Below, piece after piece: positions 16,018 through 24,115 of a stretch of 35,173 nt of DNA; within the stretch, counting starts at the first letter, position 1; each line of letters starts with the position of its first letter. The notes under the pieces are model-generated. The model had not been told where the DNA came from, did no database searches, and worked only from the letters and a program-made list of their open reading frames with translations. The stretch covers positions 1 to 35,173 of the forward strand of contig VGGU01000015.1 in assembly GCA_016868475.1 (NCBI GenBank), in the 5' to 3' direction. Made by a program: the position numbers and the translations under genes. Source of the DNA: Bacteroidota bacterium. Lineage in GTDB: Bacteria; Bacteroidota; Bacteroidia; Chitinophagales; Chitinophagaceae.

Positions 16018-16067
16018 CACACTTAATAGCTGATCCCGCCATTTATGTGAGGATCTCTTCGAGGCTT

Positions 16068-19000
16068 ATGAGTGTGAAATACAAAGAATTAACGGGTCTA
16101 AATCTACCTGCTATTGAGCAGGAGATTTTGAAGCAATGGTCTGAAAAACAGACTTTTGAGAAGAGTGTGTCCCTGCGTGAAGGGGCTCCATCCTTTGTTT
16201 TTTTTGAAGGTCCGCCCAGTGCCAATGGAATGCCCGGGATTCATCACGTTATTTCACGCACCCTAAAGGACTTGGTTTGCCGCTACAAAACCATGCAAGG
16301 TTTTCAGGTAAAACGAAAAGGGGGATGGGACACACATGGTTTGCCTATTGAGCTGGGGGTGGAAAAGGAATTAGGAATTACTAAGGAAGACATTGGCGTA
16401 AAAATCTCGGTTGAAGAGTACAATAAGAAGTGTAGAGAAGCTGTGCTTCGCTACAAAGACAAGTGGGACGATATTACTCGTAAAATGGGCTATTGGGTTG
16501 ATCTGGACGATTCCTATATCACCTTTAAGAATGAATATATCGAAACCTTATGGTGGTTGCTCAGTGAATTATACAAAAAGGGGCTTCTCTATGAAAGTGT
16601 TAGCATTCAACCCTATTCTCCTGCTGCAGGAACAGGGTTGAGTTCGCATGAACTCAACCAACCAGGCACCTATAAGGATGTAAAAGATACCAGCTGTGTG
16701 GCGCTGTTTAACTTGTTGAACCAAGGACCATCCACATTTTTATTTGATGCAATAAAGGCACTGCCTTCTTCAGAAGTATTCTTGATGGCCTGGACCACAA
16801 CACCCTGGACTCTTCCCTCTAACCTCGGATTGACCATGGGCGCATCTATAGAGTATGCATTAGTTCAAACCATCAATCCTTACACGCAATTGCCCATCAA
16901 TGTGGTATTGGCTACTGAGTTGATTGGAAAATATTTTAAACCCGAAGGAGAGAATGGCAACTTTGCAGCCATTGACGAAAAAACAAAAATATTCCCTTGG
17001 AAAGTAATCACTCGTTTTCAGGGATCTCAATTGGAGGGAGCGCGGTACCAGCAATTACTTCCCTTCGAGGCAAATACAACTGTAGCTATTGAGCTAATCA
17101 CTCCGGGGGCAAAACCCTTTCAAGTTTTATTGGATTCATTTGTAACCACTGAGGATGGAACCGGAATTGTACATACGGCGCCAGCTTTTGGGGCAGACGA
17201 TTATAAGGTGGGCAAAAAGTATGGAATTGGAATTCTTACACTGGTAGATCGTGAGGGAAAATTTGTGGAGGGAGTAGGAGAGTTCAGTGGACGCTATGTA
17301 AAGGATTACAAAAATCAAACTGATTATGTTGACGTAAACGTTGACATTGCCATAAAACTTAAAAAAGAAAATCGAGCATTTCGGGTTGAGAAGTACCAGC
17401 ACAATTACCCACATTGCTGGCGCACAGATAAACCCATTTTATATTATCCTCTCGATGCCTGGTTTATTAGCACCACGGCTGTAAGAGATAAAATGGTGGC
17501 CCTTAACAAAACCATCAACTGGAAGCCTAAATCCACTGGCGAAGGACGCTTTGGAAACTGGTTAGAAAACATGGTGGATTGGAATCTAAGTCGAAGCCGC
17601 TATTGGGGAACTCCATTGCCAATTTGGAAAACAGCAGACGGAGAAGAACAAATTTGCATTGGCACCATCGCTCAACTCCGAGAGGAACTTACTAAAAGCG
17701 TAGAAGCTGGTTTTGTAAGCGGCAATTGTAAAAAAGGACAAACTGACCTTGCACAACAAATAGAAAAACTTATATCGGATTTACACAAACCATTTGTTGA
17801 TCAAATTGTTTTAGTGAGTCCATCCGGAAAACCCATGCACCGGGTTCCCGACCTGATTGATGTTTGGTTTGATTCAGGAGCAATGCCCTATGCACAATGG
17901 GGATTGCCCGATACTTCCTCTAATCAATTTGGTCCTTTAAGTCCGGAAAACTTCTTCCAATATCATGCACTCAATGGCACCATTAGCGCAGAAGCTTTTC
18001 CTGCCAGTTTTATTGCAGAAGGAGTAGATCAAACCCGTGGTTGGTTCTACACACTGCATGCCATTGCCGGTTTGCTTTTTGATTCTGTTGCTTACCAAAC
18101 TGTAGTTAGTAATGGATTGGTATTGGATAAGAATGGAAATAAAATGAGTAAACGGTTGGGAAATGTAGTAGATCCCTTCCAGACCATTGAATCTTTTGGA
18201 GCCGATGCTACACGCTGGTATTTAATCACCAATGCATCACCTTGGGATAATTTAAAATTTGATCTCGAGGGTATCAAAGAAGTGCAACGTAAATTCTTTG
18301 GTACGCTTTACAATACTTATCAGTTTTTTGCGCTCTATGCTAATGTAGATGGATTCTCTTATAAAGAATCTACTGTTCCACTATCCCAAAGACCAGAAAT
18401 TGATCGTTGGATCCTCTCTTCCTTACACACATTGATACAACAAGTAACAGCCGCCATGAATGATTACGAACCCACACAGGCGGGCAGGTTCATTGAGAAT
18501 TTTGTAGACCAGCAATTGAGCAATTGGTACGTTCGACTTTGTCGCAGACGTTTTTGGAAGGGCGAATACAGTACCGATAAAATCAGTGCCTATCAAACAC
18601 TTTATGAGTGCTTAGAAACAGTGGTTCGGTTAATGGCTCCCATCTCGCCCTTTTTCAGTGATGCGCTGTTTCTGCAATTGAACGCAGTTACTCATCATAA
18701 TAATGCGGAATCTGTTCATCATGCCAATTATCCAGTTGCAGACCTTTCCTTTATTGATCAGTCTTTGGAAGAGCGTATGCAACTGGCACAGGATGTTTCT
18801 TCGCTTGTTTTATCCTTACGTAAAAAAGTTAACATTAAGGTTAGACAACCCTTACAACGGGTGTTGATCCCTGTGCTCAATGCTTCGATGCAAGCACAAT
18901 TACAACGTATAGAGGACCTGATCAAGGCAGAAGTAAATGTGAAGTCCGTTGAATATTTGAGCCCTGATAACACTTTTATTAAAAAGAAAATCAAGCCCAA

Positions 19001-19505
19001 TTTTATTGCTTTGGGGAAAAAGCTGGGTCCTAAAATGAAGGCGGTCTCTGCAGCATTAACCGATTTTTCACAGGATCAGATAACATTGTTAGAAAAAGAA
19101 GGACAAATTAATTTGCAAGTAGAAGGTGAAACCCTAGTATTGCAACTTGCGGAAACCGAGATCAGTAGCGAGGATATTCCAGGCTGGACGGTGGCTGGAA
19201 AAGGGAAATTAAGCGTAGCGCTTGATATTACCGTAACTCCAAAACTGGAATCAGAAGGTCACGCAAGAGAGTTTGTAAATCGTATTCAGAAAATCAGAAA
19301 AGATGCTGGATTTGAGCTAACAGACCGGGTACTTGTTAAGGTTCAGGCCTCTGCTGATTTAACCAGTTCACTTGCGTCCTTTAAAACCTATATTTGCGAC
19401 GAAATTCTTGCAGACACGCTGGAATTTTCCAATGAAATGGCAAATACAACAACCATAGAAATTAACGAAGAAACCCTTCAGGTACAAGTAACAAAAAAAG
19501 GCTAA
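16068..19505 (+). CDS. ileS: Isoleucyl-tRNA synthetase, type-2-like, with GIHH signature
   Basis: Charges tRNA-Ile with isoleucine in the cytoplasm and hydrolyses mischarged Val-tRNA. The product is 1145 residues from the ATG at 16068; an in-frame GTG at 16047 would add seven residues but the MSVKYKELTGLNLPAIE start fits the family. Class I motifs: the HIGH-equivalent reads Gly57-Ile-His-His60 (in PPSANGMPGIHH), and KMSKR is at 692-696. The CP1 editing domain is present (WTTTPWTLPSN and TGIVHTAPAFGADDY). The anticodon-binding domain is followed by a long C-terminal part without a Cys4 zinc finger, as in the eukaryote-like type 2 enzymes. The DksA-like gene starts 3 bp after its stop. Confidence 0.96.
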   Translation: MSVKYKELTGLNLPAIEQEILKQWSEKQTFEKSVSLREGAPSFVFFEGPPSANGMPGIHHVISRTLKDLVCRYKTMQGFQVKRKGGWDTHGLPIELGVEKELGITKEDIGVKISVEEYNKKCREAVLRYKDKWDDITRKMGYWVDLDDSYITFKNEYIETLWWLLSELYKKGLLYESVSIQPYSPAAGTGLSSHELNQPGTYKDVKDTSCVALFNLLNQGPSTFLFDAIKALPSSEVFLMAWTTTPWTLPSNLGLTMGASIEYALVQTINPYTQLPINVVLATELIGKYFKPEGENGNFAAIDEKTKIFPWKVITRFQGSQLEGARYQQLLPFEANTTVAIELITPGAKPFQVLLDSFVTTEDGTGIVHTAPAFGADDYKVGKKYGIGILTLVDREGKFVEGVGEFSGRYVKDYKNQTDYVDVNVDIAIKLKKENRAFRVEKYQHNYPHCWRTDKPILYYPLDAWFISTTAVRDKMVALNKTINWKPKSTGEGRFGNWLENMVDWNLSRSRYWGTPLPIWKTADGEEQICIGTIAQLREELTKSVEAGFVSGNCKKGQTDLAQQIEKLISDLHKPFVDQIVLVSPSGKPMHRVPDLIDVWFDSGAMPYAQWGLPDTSSNQFGPLSPENFFQYHALNGTISAEAFPASFIAEGVDQTRGWFYTLHAIAGLLFDSVAYQTVVSNGLVLDKNGNKMSKRLGNVVDPFQTIESFGADATRWYLITNASPWDNLKFDLEGIKEVQRKFFGTLYNTYQFFALYANVDGFSYKESTVPLSQRPEIDRWILSSLHTLIQQVTAAMNDYEPTQAGRFIENFVDQQLSNWYVRLCRRRFWKGEYSTDKISAYQTLYECLETVVRLMAPISPFFSDALFLQLNAVTHHNNAESVHHANYPVADLSFIDQSLEERMQLAQDVSSLVLSLRKKVNIKVRQPLQRVLIPVLNASMQAQLQRIEDLIKAEVNVKSVEYLSPDNTFIKKKIKPNFIALGKKLGPKMKAVSAALTDFSQDQITLLEKEGQINLQVEGETLVLQLAETEISSEDIPGWTVAGKGKLSVALDITVTPKLESEGHAREFVNRIQKIRKDAGFELTDRVLVKVQASADLTSSLASFKTYICDEILADTLEFSNEMANTTTIEINEETLQVQVTKKG

Positions 19506-19508
19506 GTC

Positions 19509-20507
19509 ATGGCAGTTAAGAAAAAACCTACTCCAAAGAAAAACACAAAGCCCGCAGCTTCTAAAAAGCCCGTAGCTAAAAAAGCACCTGCAAAGGCCGC
19601 TCATTCAGCAGCCAAAAAGCCTGCTCCTAAAAAAGCAGCGCCTGCAAAAGCTGCTGCAAAAAAAACAGCTCCTGCAAAACCAGCGGCCAAGAAAGCTGCT
19701 GCAAAAAAAACAGCTCCTGCAAAACCGGTGGCTAAGAAAGCTGCTGCAAAAAAAACAGCTCCTGCAAAACCGGTGGCTAAGAAAGCTGCCCCTCAAAAAG
19801 CAGCTACAGTTGCCAAAGTGGCCCCTAAGCCATCCACAGCTACAGCTACCAAAGCTCCTGCTGCCAAGTCTTTGCCTGTTTCTGCGGCAAAACCTGCACC
19901 TGCGACTGCTGCAAAGCCAGCGCCTGTGCCACCCCCGCCTCCTATGCCCAAAAAGGGAGATCCGCTTTCTTTTGTGTCCATAAAAGCTAAAGTAAAGCCT
20001 GTAACTAAAAAGGAACCACCAAAACCAACCAAAGTGGTTATCCCTAAGACTACTACAAAATCCGCTGTAAAATATGAGCCGGATTTTACCAAATCTATAT
20101 TGGATGCCAATAAAGCCGAGGCTGCACATGCTGGACCATCACAGCGATATTCAGACGCAGATTTGAATGAGTTCAGAGAAATTATTGTCAGAAAATTAGA
20201 TGCGGCTAAAAAAGAATTGTCTTACCTACAAGGATTAATCACTCGTAGAGATGAAGGTGGTGATATGGACGACGCTCGTTATATGACCATGGAAGATGGT
20301 AGTGTTAGTATGGAAAGAGAGCAATTGAGTCAAATGGCCAGCCGCCAAATTACTTTTATTGATCATTTGGAAAAAGCTTTGATGCGCATCGAAAACAAAA
20401 CTTATGGTATTTGCCGAGTTACCGGTAAGCTGGTGGATAAGGCTCGTCTTCGTGCGGTACCCCATGCTACCTTAAGCATTGAGGCTAAGCAGATGATAAA
20501 TAAGTAG
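19509..20507 (+). CDS. Histone H1-like Lys/Ala/Pro-rich domain fused to a DksA/TraR-like domain
   Basis: A 332-residue cytoplasmic protein. Residues 1 to about 195 are very rich in Lys, Ala and Pro (AKKTAPAKP-type repeats), like histone H1-type bacterial nucleoid proteins. Residues about 205-332 form a DksA/TraR-like domain: helix YSDADLNEFREIIVRKLDAA, an acidic coiled-coil tip with GGDMDDARY, a return helix, and the degenerate zinc-finger segment YGICRVTGKLVDKARLRAVP. Only Cys302 of the four usual zinc cysteines remains; the other positions read Thr305, Ser323 and Ala326. It may bind DNA through its tail and RNA polymerase through its coiled coil (inference). The stop of ileS lies 3 bp upstream, so the genes are co-transcribed. 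ileS, this family and lspA are often neighbours in Bacteroidota; here lspA is elsewhere in the window. Confidence 0.85.
   Translation: MAVKKKPTPKKNTKPAASKKPVAKKAPAKAAHSAAKKPAPKKAAPAKAAAKKTAPAKPAAKKAAAKKTAPAKPVAKKAAAKKTAPAKPVAKKAAPQKAATVAKVAPKPSTATATKAPAAKSLPVSAAKPAPATAAKPAPVPPPPPMPKKGDPLSFVSIKAKVKPVTKKEPPKPTKVVIPKTTTKSAVKYEPDFTKSILDANKAEAAHAGPSQRYSDADLNEFREIIVRKLDAAKKELSYLQGLITRRDEGGDMDDARYMTMEDGSVSMEREQLSQMASRQITFIDHLEKALMRIENKTYGICRVTGKLVDKARLRAVPHATLSIEAKQMINK
19651..19785 (+). repeat. Three tandem 45-bp repeats in the H1-like region
   Basis: Units are 19651-19695, 19696-19740 and 19741-19785. Each encodes 15 residues of the AAKKTAPAKP type. Units two and three are identical in DNA, including a run of eight As, while unit one differs at a few bases. 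Identity beyond what the protein needs points to recent duplication by slippage or unequal recombination, and length variation between strains is expected. Confidence 0.9.
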
Positions 20508-20514
20508 ACAAGGC

Positions 20515-20522
20515 TAGTTTTG
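20515..20522 (+). promoter_or_regulatory. -7 box of the PhoD-like phosphatase gene
   Basis: TAGTTTTG is an exact TAnnTTTG match, 14 bp before the ATG and directly after the DksA-like gene. It suggests separate transcription of the phosphatase gene. No -33 TTG was found at suitable spacing. Confidence 0.5.
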
Positions 20523-20536
20523 CCAAAACATATCTC

Positions 20537-21883
20537 ATGATACGCTTTTCTCTAATCTTATCATTACTTGTTTCGCTGATTCCCAGCGTTGGCTTTTCTC
20601 AGATTGTATCAGGCCCCATGTTAGGGATCATTGAATTAAAAGATGCAAAAATTTGGGTTGAACTATCCCCATCTGTTTCAAAAGCGGCCATAAGCATTAA
20701 TAAAAAAGGCGAAACTAATTCGCGTACCATTAATTACAAAGGCCAGTTAGGCAACGATTTTAACCCAATCACATTTACCGTAGGCGGACTAGAGCCCAAT
20801 ACAACCTATGAGTATGTGATCCTTGCCAATGATAAACCCACCAAAGCAAGCGGAACGTTCACCACAAAAAAATTATGGCAATATCGCGAACCCGTTCCTG
20901 ATTTTAGTTTTTTGACCGGTTCTTGTTCTTACTTCAACGAATCTGCTTACGACAGGCCTGGAGCTCCTTATGGAAAGGATCCTTCCATATTTGAACCCAT
21001 GGCTAAGGAAAAGGCTGCCTTTATGATGTGGTTAGGAGATGCTTGGTATACCCGTGAAGTAGACTATTATAGCGAATGGGGGCTCTGGTATCGTGCCAGC
21101 AAAGATCGTTCTACTCCCTTACTTCAGCCCTTTCTTAAATCAATGACGCAAGTAGGAATTTGGGACGACCATGATTACGGTCCCAACAATTCAGGTGCTG
21201 CTTATCATCTTAAAGAAGCCAGCAGAAAAGTATTTACCAGTTATTTTCCCAATGCCTCTGCCGGCGAAAACGGACAGGGTATCTATACCAAACTATCCTG
21301 GGCTGATGCAGATTTTTTTATGCTCGATGATCGTTGGTGGAGAAGCGCTGACGACGCATTGGATTCTATACAAGGAAAACCTAATCCTGAAAAAACCATG
21401 ATTGGACGTCAGCAACTCCAATGGTTGAAAGGGGCTTTGTTGGAAAGTAATGCAACGTTTAAGATTGTAACCGTGGGAAGTCAGGTACTCAATCCGGTTT
21501 CTCCATTTGATCGGTGGGGACGCTTTCCGGCCGAGTATCAGGAGTTTCTTCAGTTCTTAGCTGCAAATCCAGTTAATGGAGTAATTTTTTTAACGGGAGA
21601 TCGTCATCATAGTGAAATTATCAAATTGGAACGTCCTGGGCTTTACCCCTTGTATGATATTACGGTTTCTCCATTGACTTCCGGTACGCATTCGTTTGGG
21701 AAGGAAGAAAAAAACAATCAAAGCCGCATTGTAGGAGTTGACCAAAAACAGAATTACGGCCGTATTACTATAAGTGGCCCTCGAGGAAATCGAAAATTAA
21801 CAACTGATTTTGTGGGAATCAATGGAGAAAATATTGCCAGTTGGTCAGTGATGGAAACTGATCTTAAGATTTCCCGTAACTAA
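20537..21883 (+). CDS. PhoD-family alkaline phosphatase/phosphodiesterase, exported
   Basis: A 448-residue secreted metallophosphoesterase of the PhoD superfamily, which releases phosphate from organic phosphates outside the inner membrane. A Sec signal peptide (cleavage near residue 21, GFSQ) is followed by an N-terminal Ig/fibronectin-like domain (GLEPNTTYEY), then the catalytic domain. Metal-site motifs visible are GSCSYFNE, WLGDAWYTREVDYY, WDDHDYGPNNSG and TGDRHHSE, in the order expected for PhoD-type enzymes. Substrate is not defined by sequence. It stands downstream of the DksA-like gene with its own promoter box and converges with the GNAT gene with only 8 bp between stops. Confidence 0.9.
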   Translation: MIRFSLILSLLVSLIPSVGFSQIVSGPMLGIIELKDAKIWVELSPSVSKAAISINKKGETNSRTINYKGQLGNDFNPITFTVGGLEPNTTYEYVILANDKPTKASGTFTTKKLWQYREPVPDFSFLTGSCSYFNESAYDRPGAPYGKDPSIFEPMAKEKAAFMMWLGDAWYTREVDYYSEWGLWYRASKDRSTPLLQPFLKSMTQVGIWDDHDYGPNNSGAAYHLKEASRKVFTSYFPNASAGENGQGIYTKLSWADADFFMLDDRWWRSADDALDSIQGKPNPEKTMIGRQQLQWLKGALLESNATFKIVTVGSQVLNPVSPFDRWGRFPAEYQEFLQFLAANPVNGVIFLTGDRHHSEIIKLERPGLYPLYDITVSPLTSGTHSFGKEEKNNQSRIVGVDQKQNYGRITISGPRGNRKLTTDFVGINGENIASWSVMETDLKISRN

Positions 21884-21891
21884 TTAATCGG

Positions 21892-22320
21892 CTACAGTTT
21901 TTTCTCCATTACTACATGTGGAATGGTTACTTCAGTAAATTCATGGCTGGTAACCTGATAGCCCATTTTTTCATAGAAGCCTACTGCGTTTTTGCGGGCA
22001 TGCATATTCAGCGTTTTGTATCCCCGTTCTCTGGCCAGGTTTTCTGCAAAGTTCATCATAGCCCGCCCTATCCCTTTTCCTTGTTTTTCGTTGTAAACAG
22101 CCATTTGACGAAGACGTAGGGTAGTCGGGTTTTCCTCTATCAACATACAACAACCTAGTATATCCTTATCCTCAAAGGCTCCAATTAAAATATTATGATT
22201 TTCCTTATCCAGCTCAACAGGATCAAATTCAAGCCCAAGAGGTTTACGTAAAACCAAATTCCGCAGGTTCAGCATTTGCTGATACTCGGGGCTTCCGTGT
22301 TCAATAAGCTGAAGTGCCAT
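21892..22320 (-). CDS. GNAT-family N-acetyltransferase
   Basis: A 142-residue acetyl-CoA-dependent acyltransferase; acceptor unknown. It has the GNAT core: LRQMAVYNEKQGKGIG, where Q-x-x-G-K-G-I-G-type residues bind the CoA pyrophosphate, then NFAENLARERGY, and the C-terminal NAVGFYEKMGY motif. The frame is open to 22530, but I place the start at the ATG at 22318-22320 (MALQLIEHG). The upstream part has Cys-rich, non-family sequence, overlaps the acpP gene and its promoter, and a -7-like TATTTTG lies just 6 bp before the chosen ATG. Confidence 0.88.
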   Translation of the reverse strand: MALQLIEHGSPEYQQMLNLRNLVLRKPLGLEFDPVELDKENHNILIGAFEDKDILGCCMLIEENPTTLRLRQMAVYNEKQGKGIGRAMMNFAENLARERGYKTLNMHARKNAVGFYEKMGYQVTSHEFTEVTIPHVVMEKKL

Positions 22321-22326
22321 ATTGTT

Positions 22327-22333
22327 CAAAATA
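22327..22333 (-). promoter_or_regulatory. Possible -7 box of the GNAT gene
   Basis: On the minus strand TATTTTG is TAnnTTTG with one T missing. It lies 6 bp before the chosen ATG and helps decide that start. The space from here to acpP (about 180 bp) holds no convincing gene. Confidence 0.35.
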
Positions 22334-22477
22334 CAACAATTTTTAGAGCTTTTTCTCCCCTCATTGTCCTGCATTGCCTGGAATAGGGGCCAATAGGCCG
22401 CTGAATCCCTCGTTACCAATCGTTTAACTTTTATGGATAAATAATACTTATTAGAGGTGGTTTTTGCGCAAATAGTA

Positions 22478-22485
22478 TATTTTTG
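22478..22485 (+). promoter_or_regulatory. -7 box of acpP
   Basis: TATTTTTG is an exact TAnnTTTG match 26 bp before the acpP ATG. The short A-rich leader (CCAAACCAAAAAAAC) before the start codon is typical of highly expressed Bacteroidota genes, which rely on A-rich leaders more than on Shine-Dalgarno sites. Confidence 0.6.
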
Positions 22486-22511
22486 CAAACTGTAAACCAA
22501 ACCAAAAAAAC

Positions 22512-22748
22512 ATGTCAGACATTGCATCAAGAGTAAAAAAGATCATCGTTGACAAACTGGGTGTTGAAGAAGCTGAAGTAAGCCTTGAAGCTTCATTCAC
22601 TAATGATCTTGGAGCCGATTCATTGGACACCGTCGAGTTGATCATGGAGTTTGAAAAAGAATTCAACATCTCCATCCCTGATGAGCAAGCTGAGACCATT
22701 ACAACCGTTGGTCAAGCCATCACTTATCTCGAGGAGCACGCCAAGTAA
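22512..22748 (+). CDS. acpP: Acyl carrier protein
   Basis: The 78-residue acidic carrier that holds growing fatty acyl chains on a 4'-phosphopantetheine arm. Ser37 in [10 protein letters not shown] is the attachment site. The four-helix pattern and the length are standard. It is separated from fabF by a strong hairpin, so acpP transcript can accumulate beyond fabF and rnc. LpxA, encoded elsewhere in the window, uses acyl-ACP as donor. Confidence 0.97.
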   Translation: MSDIASRVKKIIVDKLGVEEAEVSLEASFTNDLGADSLDTVELIMEFEKEFNISIPDEQAETITTVGQAITYLEEHAK

Positions 22749-22791
22749 TCTTGCTACAATTTTTCTTTTTCCTGAACAGGAAATAAATTGC

Positions 22792-22837
22792 ACCGCCTTC
22801 TTTTTTACACGCAGTATTAAGGAAGGCGGTTTTTTTA
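22792..22837 (+). terminator. Terminator or attenuator between acpP and fabF
   Basis: ACCGCCTTC (22792-22800) pairs perfectly with GAAGGCGGT (22822-22830), enclosing a 21-base loop, with a run of seven Ts at 22831-22836 and just before. The fabF ATG follows 25 bp later, with its own near-consensus -7 box in between. Confidence 0.75.
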
Positions 22838-22849
22838 ATAAAACTCATT

Positions 22850-22857
22850 TAACTTTC
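22850..22857 (+). promoter_or_regulatory. Probable -7 box of fabF
   Basis: TAACTTTC differs from TAnnTTTG at the last base and ends 4 bp before the fabF ATG. Together with the hairpin just upstream it suggests fabF-rnc is transcribed separately from acpP at least in part. Confidence 0.4.
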
Positions 22858-22861
22858 CACT

Positions 22862-24115
22862 ATGCAATTGAAGCGCGTTGTAGTAACGGGTATGGGTGCT
22901 ATCACCCCAATCGGCAACACTTTAGAAGAATACTGGCAGGGTTTGATAAATGGAGTATCCGGTGCCGGTCCTATTACACAATTTGACGCATCCAAATTCC
23001 GCACGCGTTTTGCCTGTGAAATCAAAGGATTTGACCCAACACAATATCTGGAAAAAAAAGAGGCACGCAAATTGGATCGATTTGCACAACTGGCCCTTGC
23101 TGTAAGTGATCAGGCAATGCAAGACGCCGGACTAAATAAAGAAAATATTAATCCGGATAGAGTAGGAGTGGTGTTTGCTAGTGGAATAGGGGGAATGACA
23201 ACTTTCCAAAATGAGATTATTGATTTTGCAAAAGGAGATGGAACGCCTCGCTTTAATCCCTTCTTTATCCCAAAGCTGATTCTTGATATTGCAGCGGGTC
23301 AGATTAGTATGCGCCACAATCTGAGGGGTCCCAATTTTGCCGTGGTGAGTGCCTGCGCCAGTAGCACCAATGCTATTATGGATGCCTTCAATCTTATTCG
23401 GCTTGGCAAAGCAGATATTATTTTAACCGGAGGAAGCGAAGCCGTTATTAATGAAGCGGGTGTAGGAGGATTCAATGCAATGAAAGCGATGAGCGAACGT
23501 AATGATGACCCCGCCACGGCCAGCCGCCCTTATGATAAGGACCGTGATGGATTTGTTATGGGAGAAGCGGCAGGCGTGTTAGTATTGGAATCTTTAGATC
23601 ACGCTATAGCCAGAGGAGCAAAAATCTATGCAGAGATTGCAGGTTGTGGAGCCACCGCTGATGCTTATCATATTACTGCCCCACATCCGGAGGGATTGGG
23701 TGCTAAAAATGTAATGTTATCTGCGTTGGAAGATGCGGGAATGCGCGCTGACGAAATTGATTATATCAATACGCATGGTACCTCCACTCCCGTTGGAGAT
23801 GGTGCCGAAGTAAAAGCCATCACGCAGGTATTTGGAGAGCATGCTTATGTTTTAAATATCAGTGCCACCAAGTCTATGACCGGGCATTGTTTAGGAGCAG
23901 CAGGGGTGATTGAATCCATAGCCAGCATTATGGCGGTGGTGCACGATATCATTCCACCTACAATTAATCACTTTACAGACGATCCGGAAATTGATCCCAG
24001 GTTAAACTTTACATTCCACAAGGCTCAACAAAAAACCGTGCGTGCTGCATTAAGTAACACCTTTGGTTTTGGCGGGCACAATGCTTGTATGATTGCCAAG
24101 AAATATCAACCCTAG
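22862..24115 (+). CDS. fabF: Beta-ketoacyl-ACP synthase II
   Basis: The condensing enzyme that extends acyl-ACP with malonyl-ACP in fatty acid synthesis. The 417-residue protein has the thiolase-fold catalytic triad Cys165 (VVSACASSTN), His305 (INTHGTSTPVGD) and His342 (KSMTGHCLGAAG), and the N-terminal RVVVTGMGAITPIGNT typical of FabF. Length is normal. The acpP-fabF-rnc order is widely conserved in bacteria. The TAG stop overlaps the likely GTG start of rnc by one base. Confidence 0.96.
   Translation: MQLKRVVVTGMGAITPIGNTLEEYWQGLINGVSGAGPITQFDASKFRTRFACEIKGFDPTQYLEKKEARKLDRFAQLALAVSDQAMQDAGLNKENINPDRVGVVFASGIGGMTTFQNEIIDFAKGDGTPRFNPFFIPKLILDIAAGQISMRHNLRGPNFAVVSACASSTNAIMDAFNLIRLGKADIILTGGSEAVINEAGVGGFNAMKAMSERNDDPATASRPYDKDRDGFVMGEAAGVLVLESLDHAIARGAKIYAEIAGCGATADAYHITAPHPEGLGAKNVMLSALEDAGMRADEIDYINTHGTSTPVGDGAEVKAITQVFGEHAYVLNISATKSMTGHCLGAAGVIESIASIMAVVHDIIPPTINHFTDDPEIDPRLNFTFHKAQQKTVRAALSNTFGFGGHNACMIAKKYQP

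Noticed and set aside
16047-16067. Upstream GTG start for ileS
   Set aside because: It adds seven residues not typical of the family, and a good ATG follows.
19605-20129. Long antisense open frame opposite the H1-like region
   Set aside because: Its Ser/Cys/Arg/Phe-rich translation is the mirror of Lys/Ala/Pro codons and carries no domain.
22321-22530. 70-residue N-terminal extension of the GNAT protein
   Set aside because: It overlaps the acpP start and promoter on the other strand and has no family similarity; a -7-like box sits just before the shorter start.
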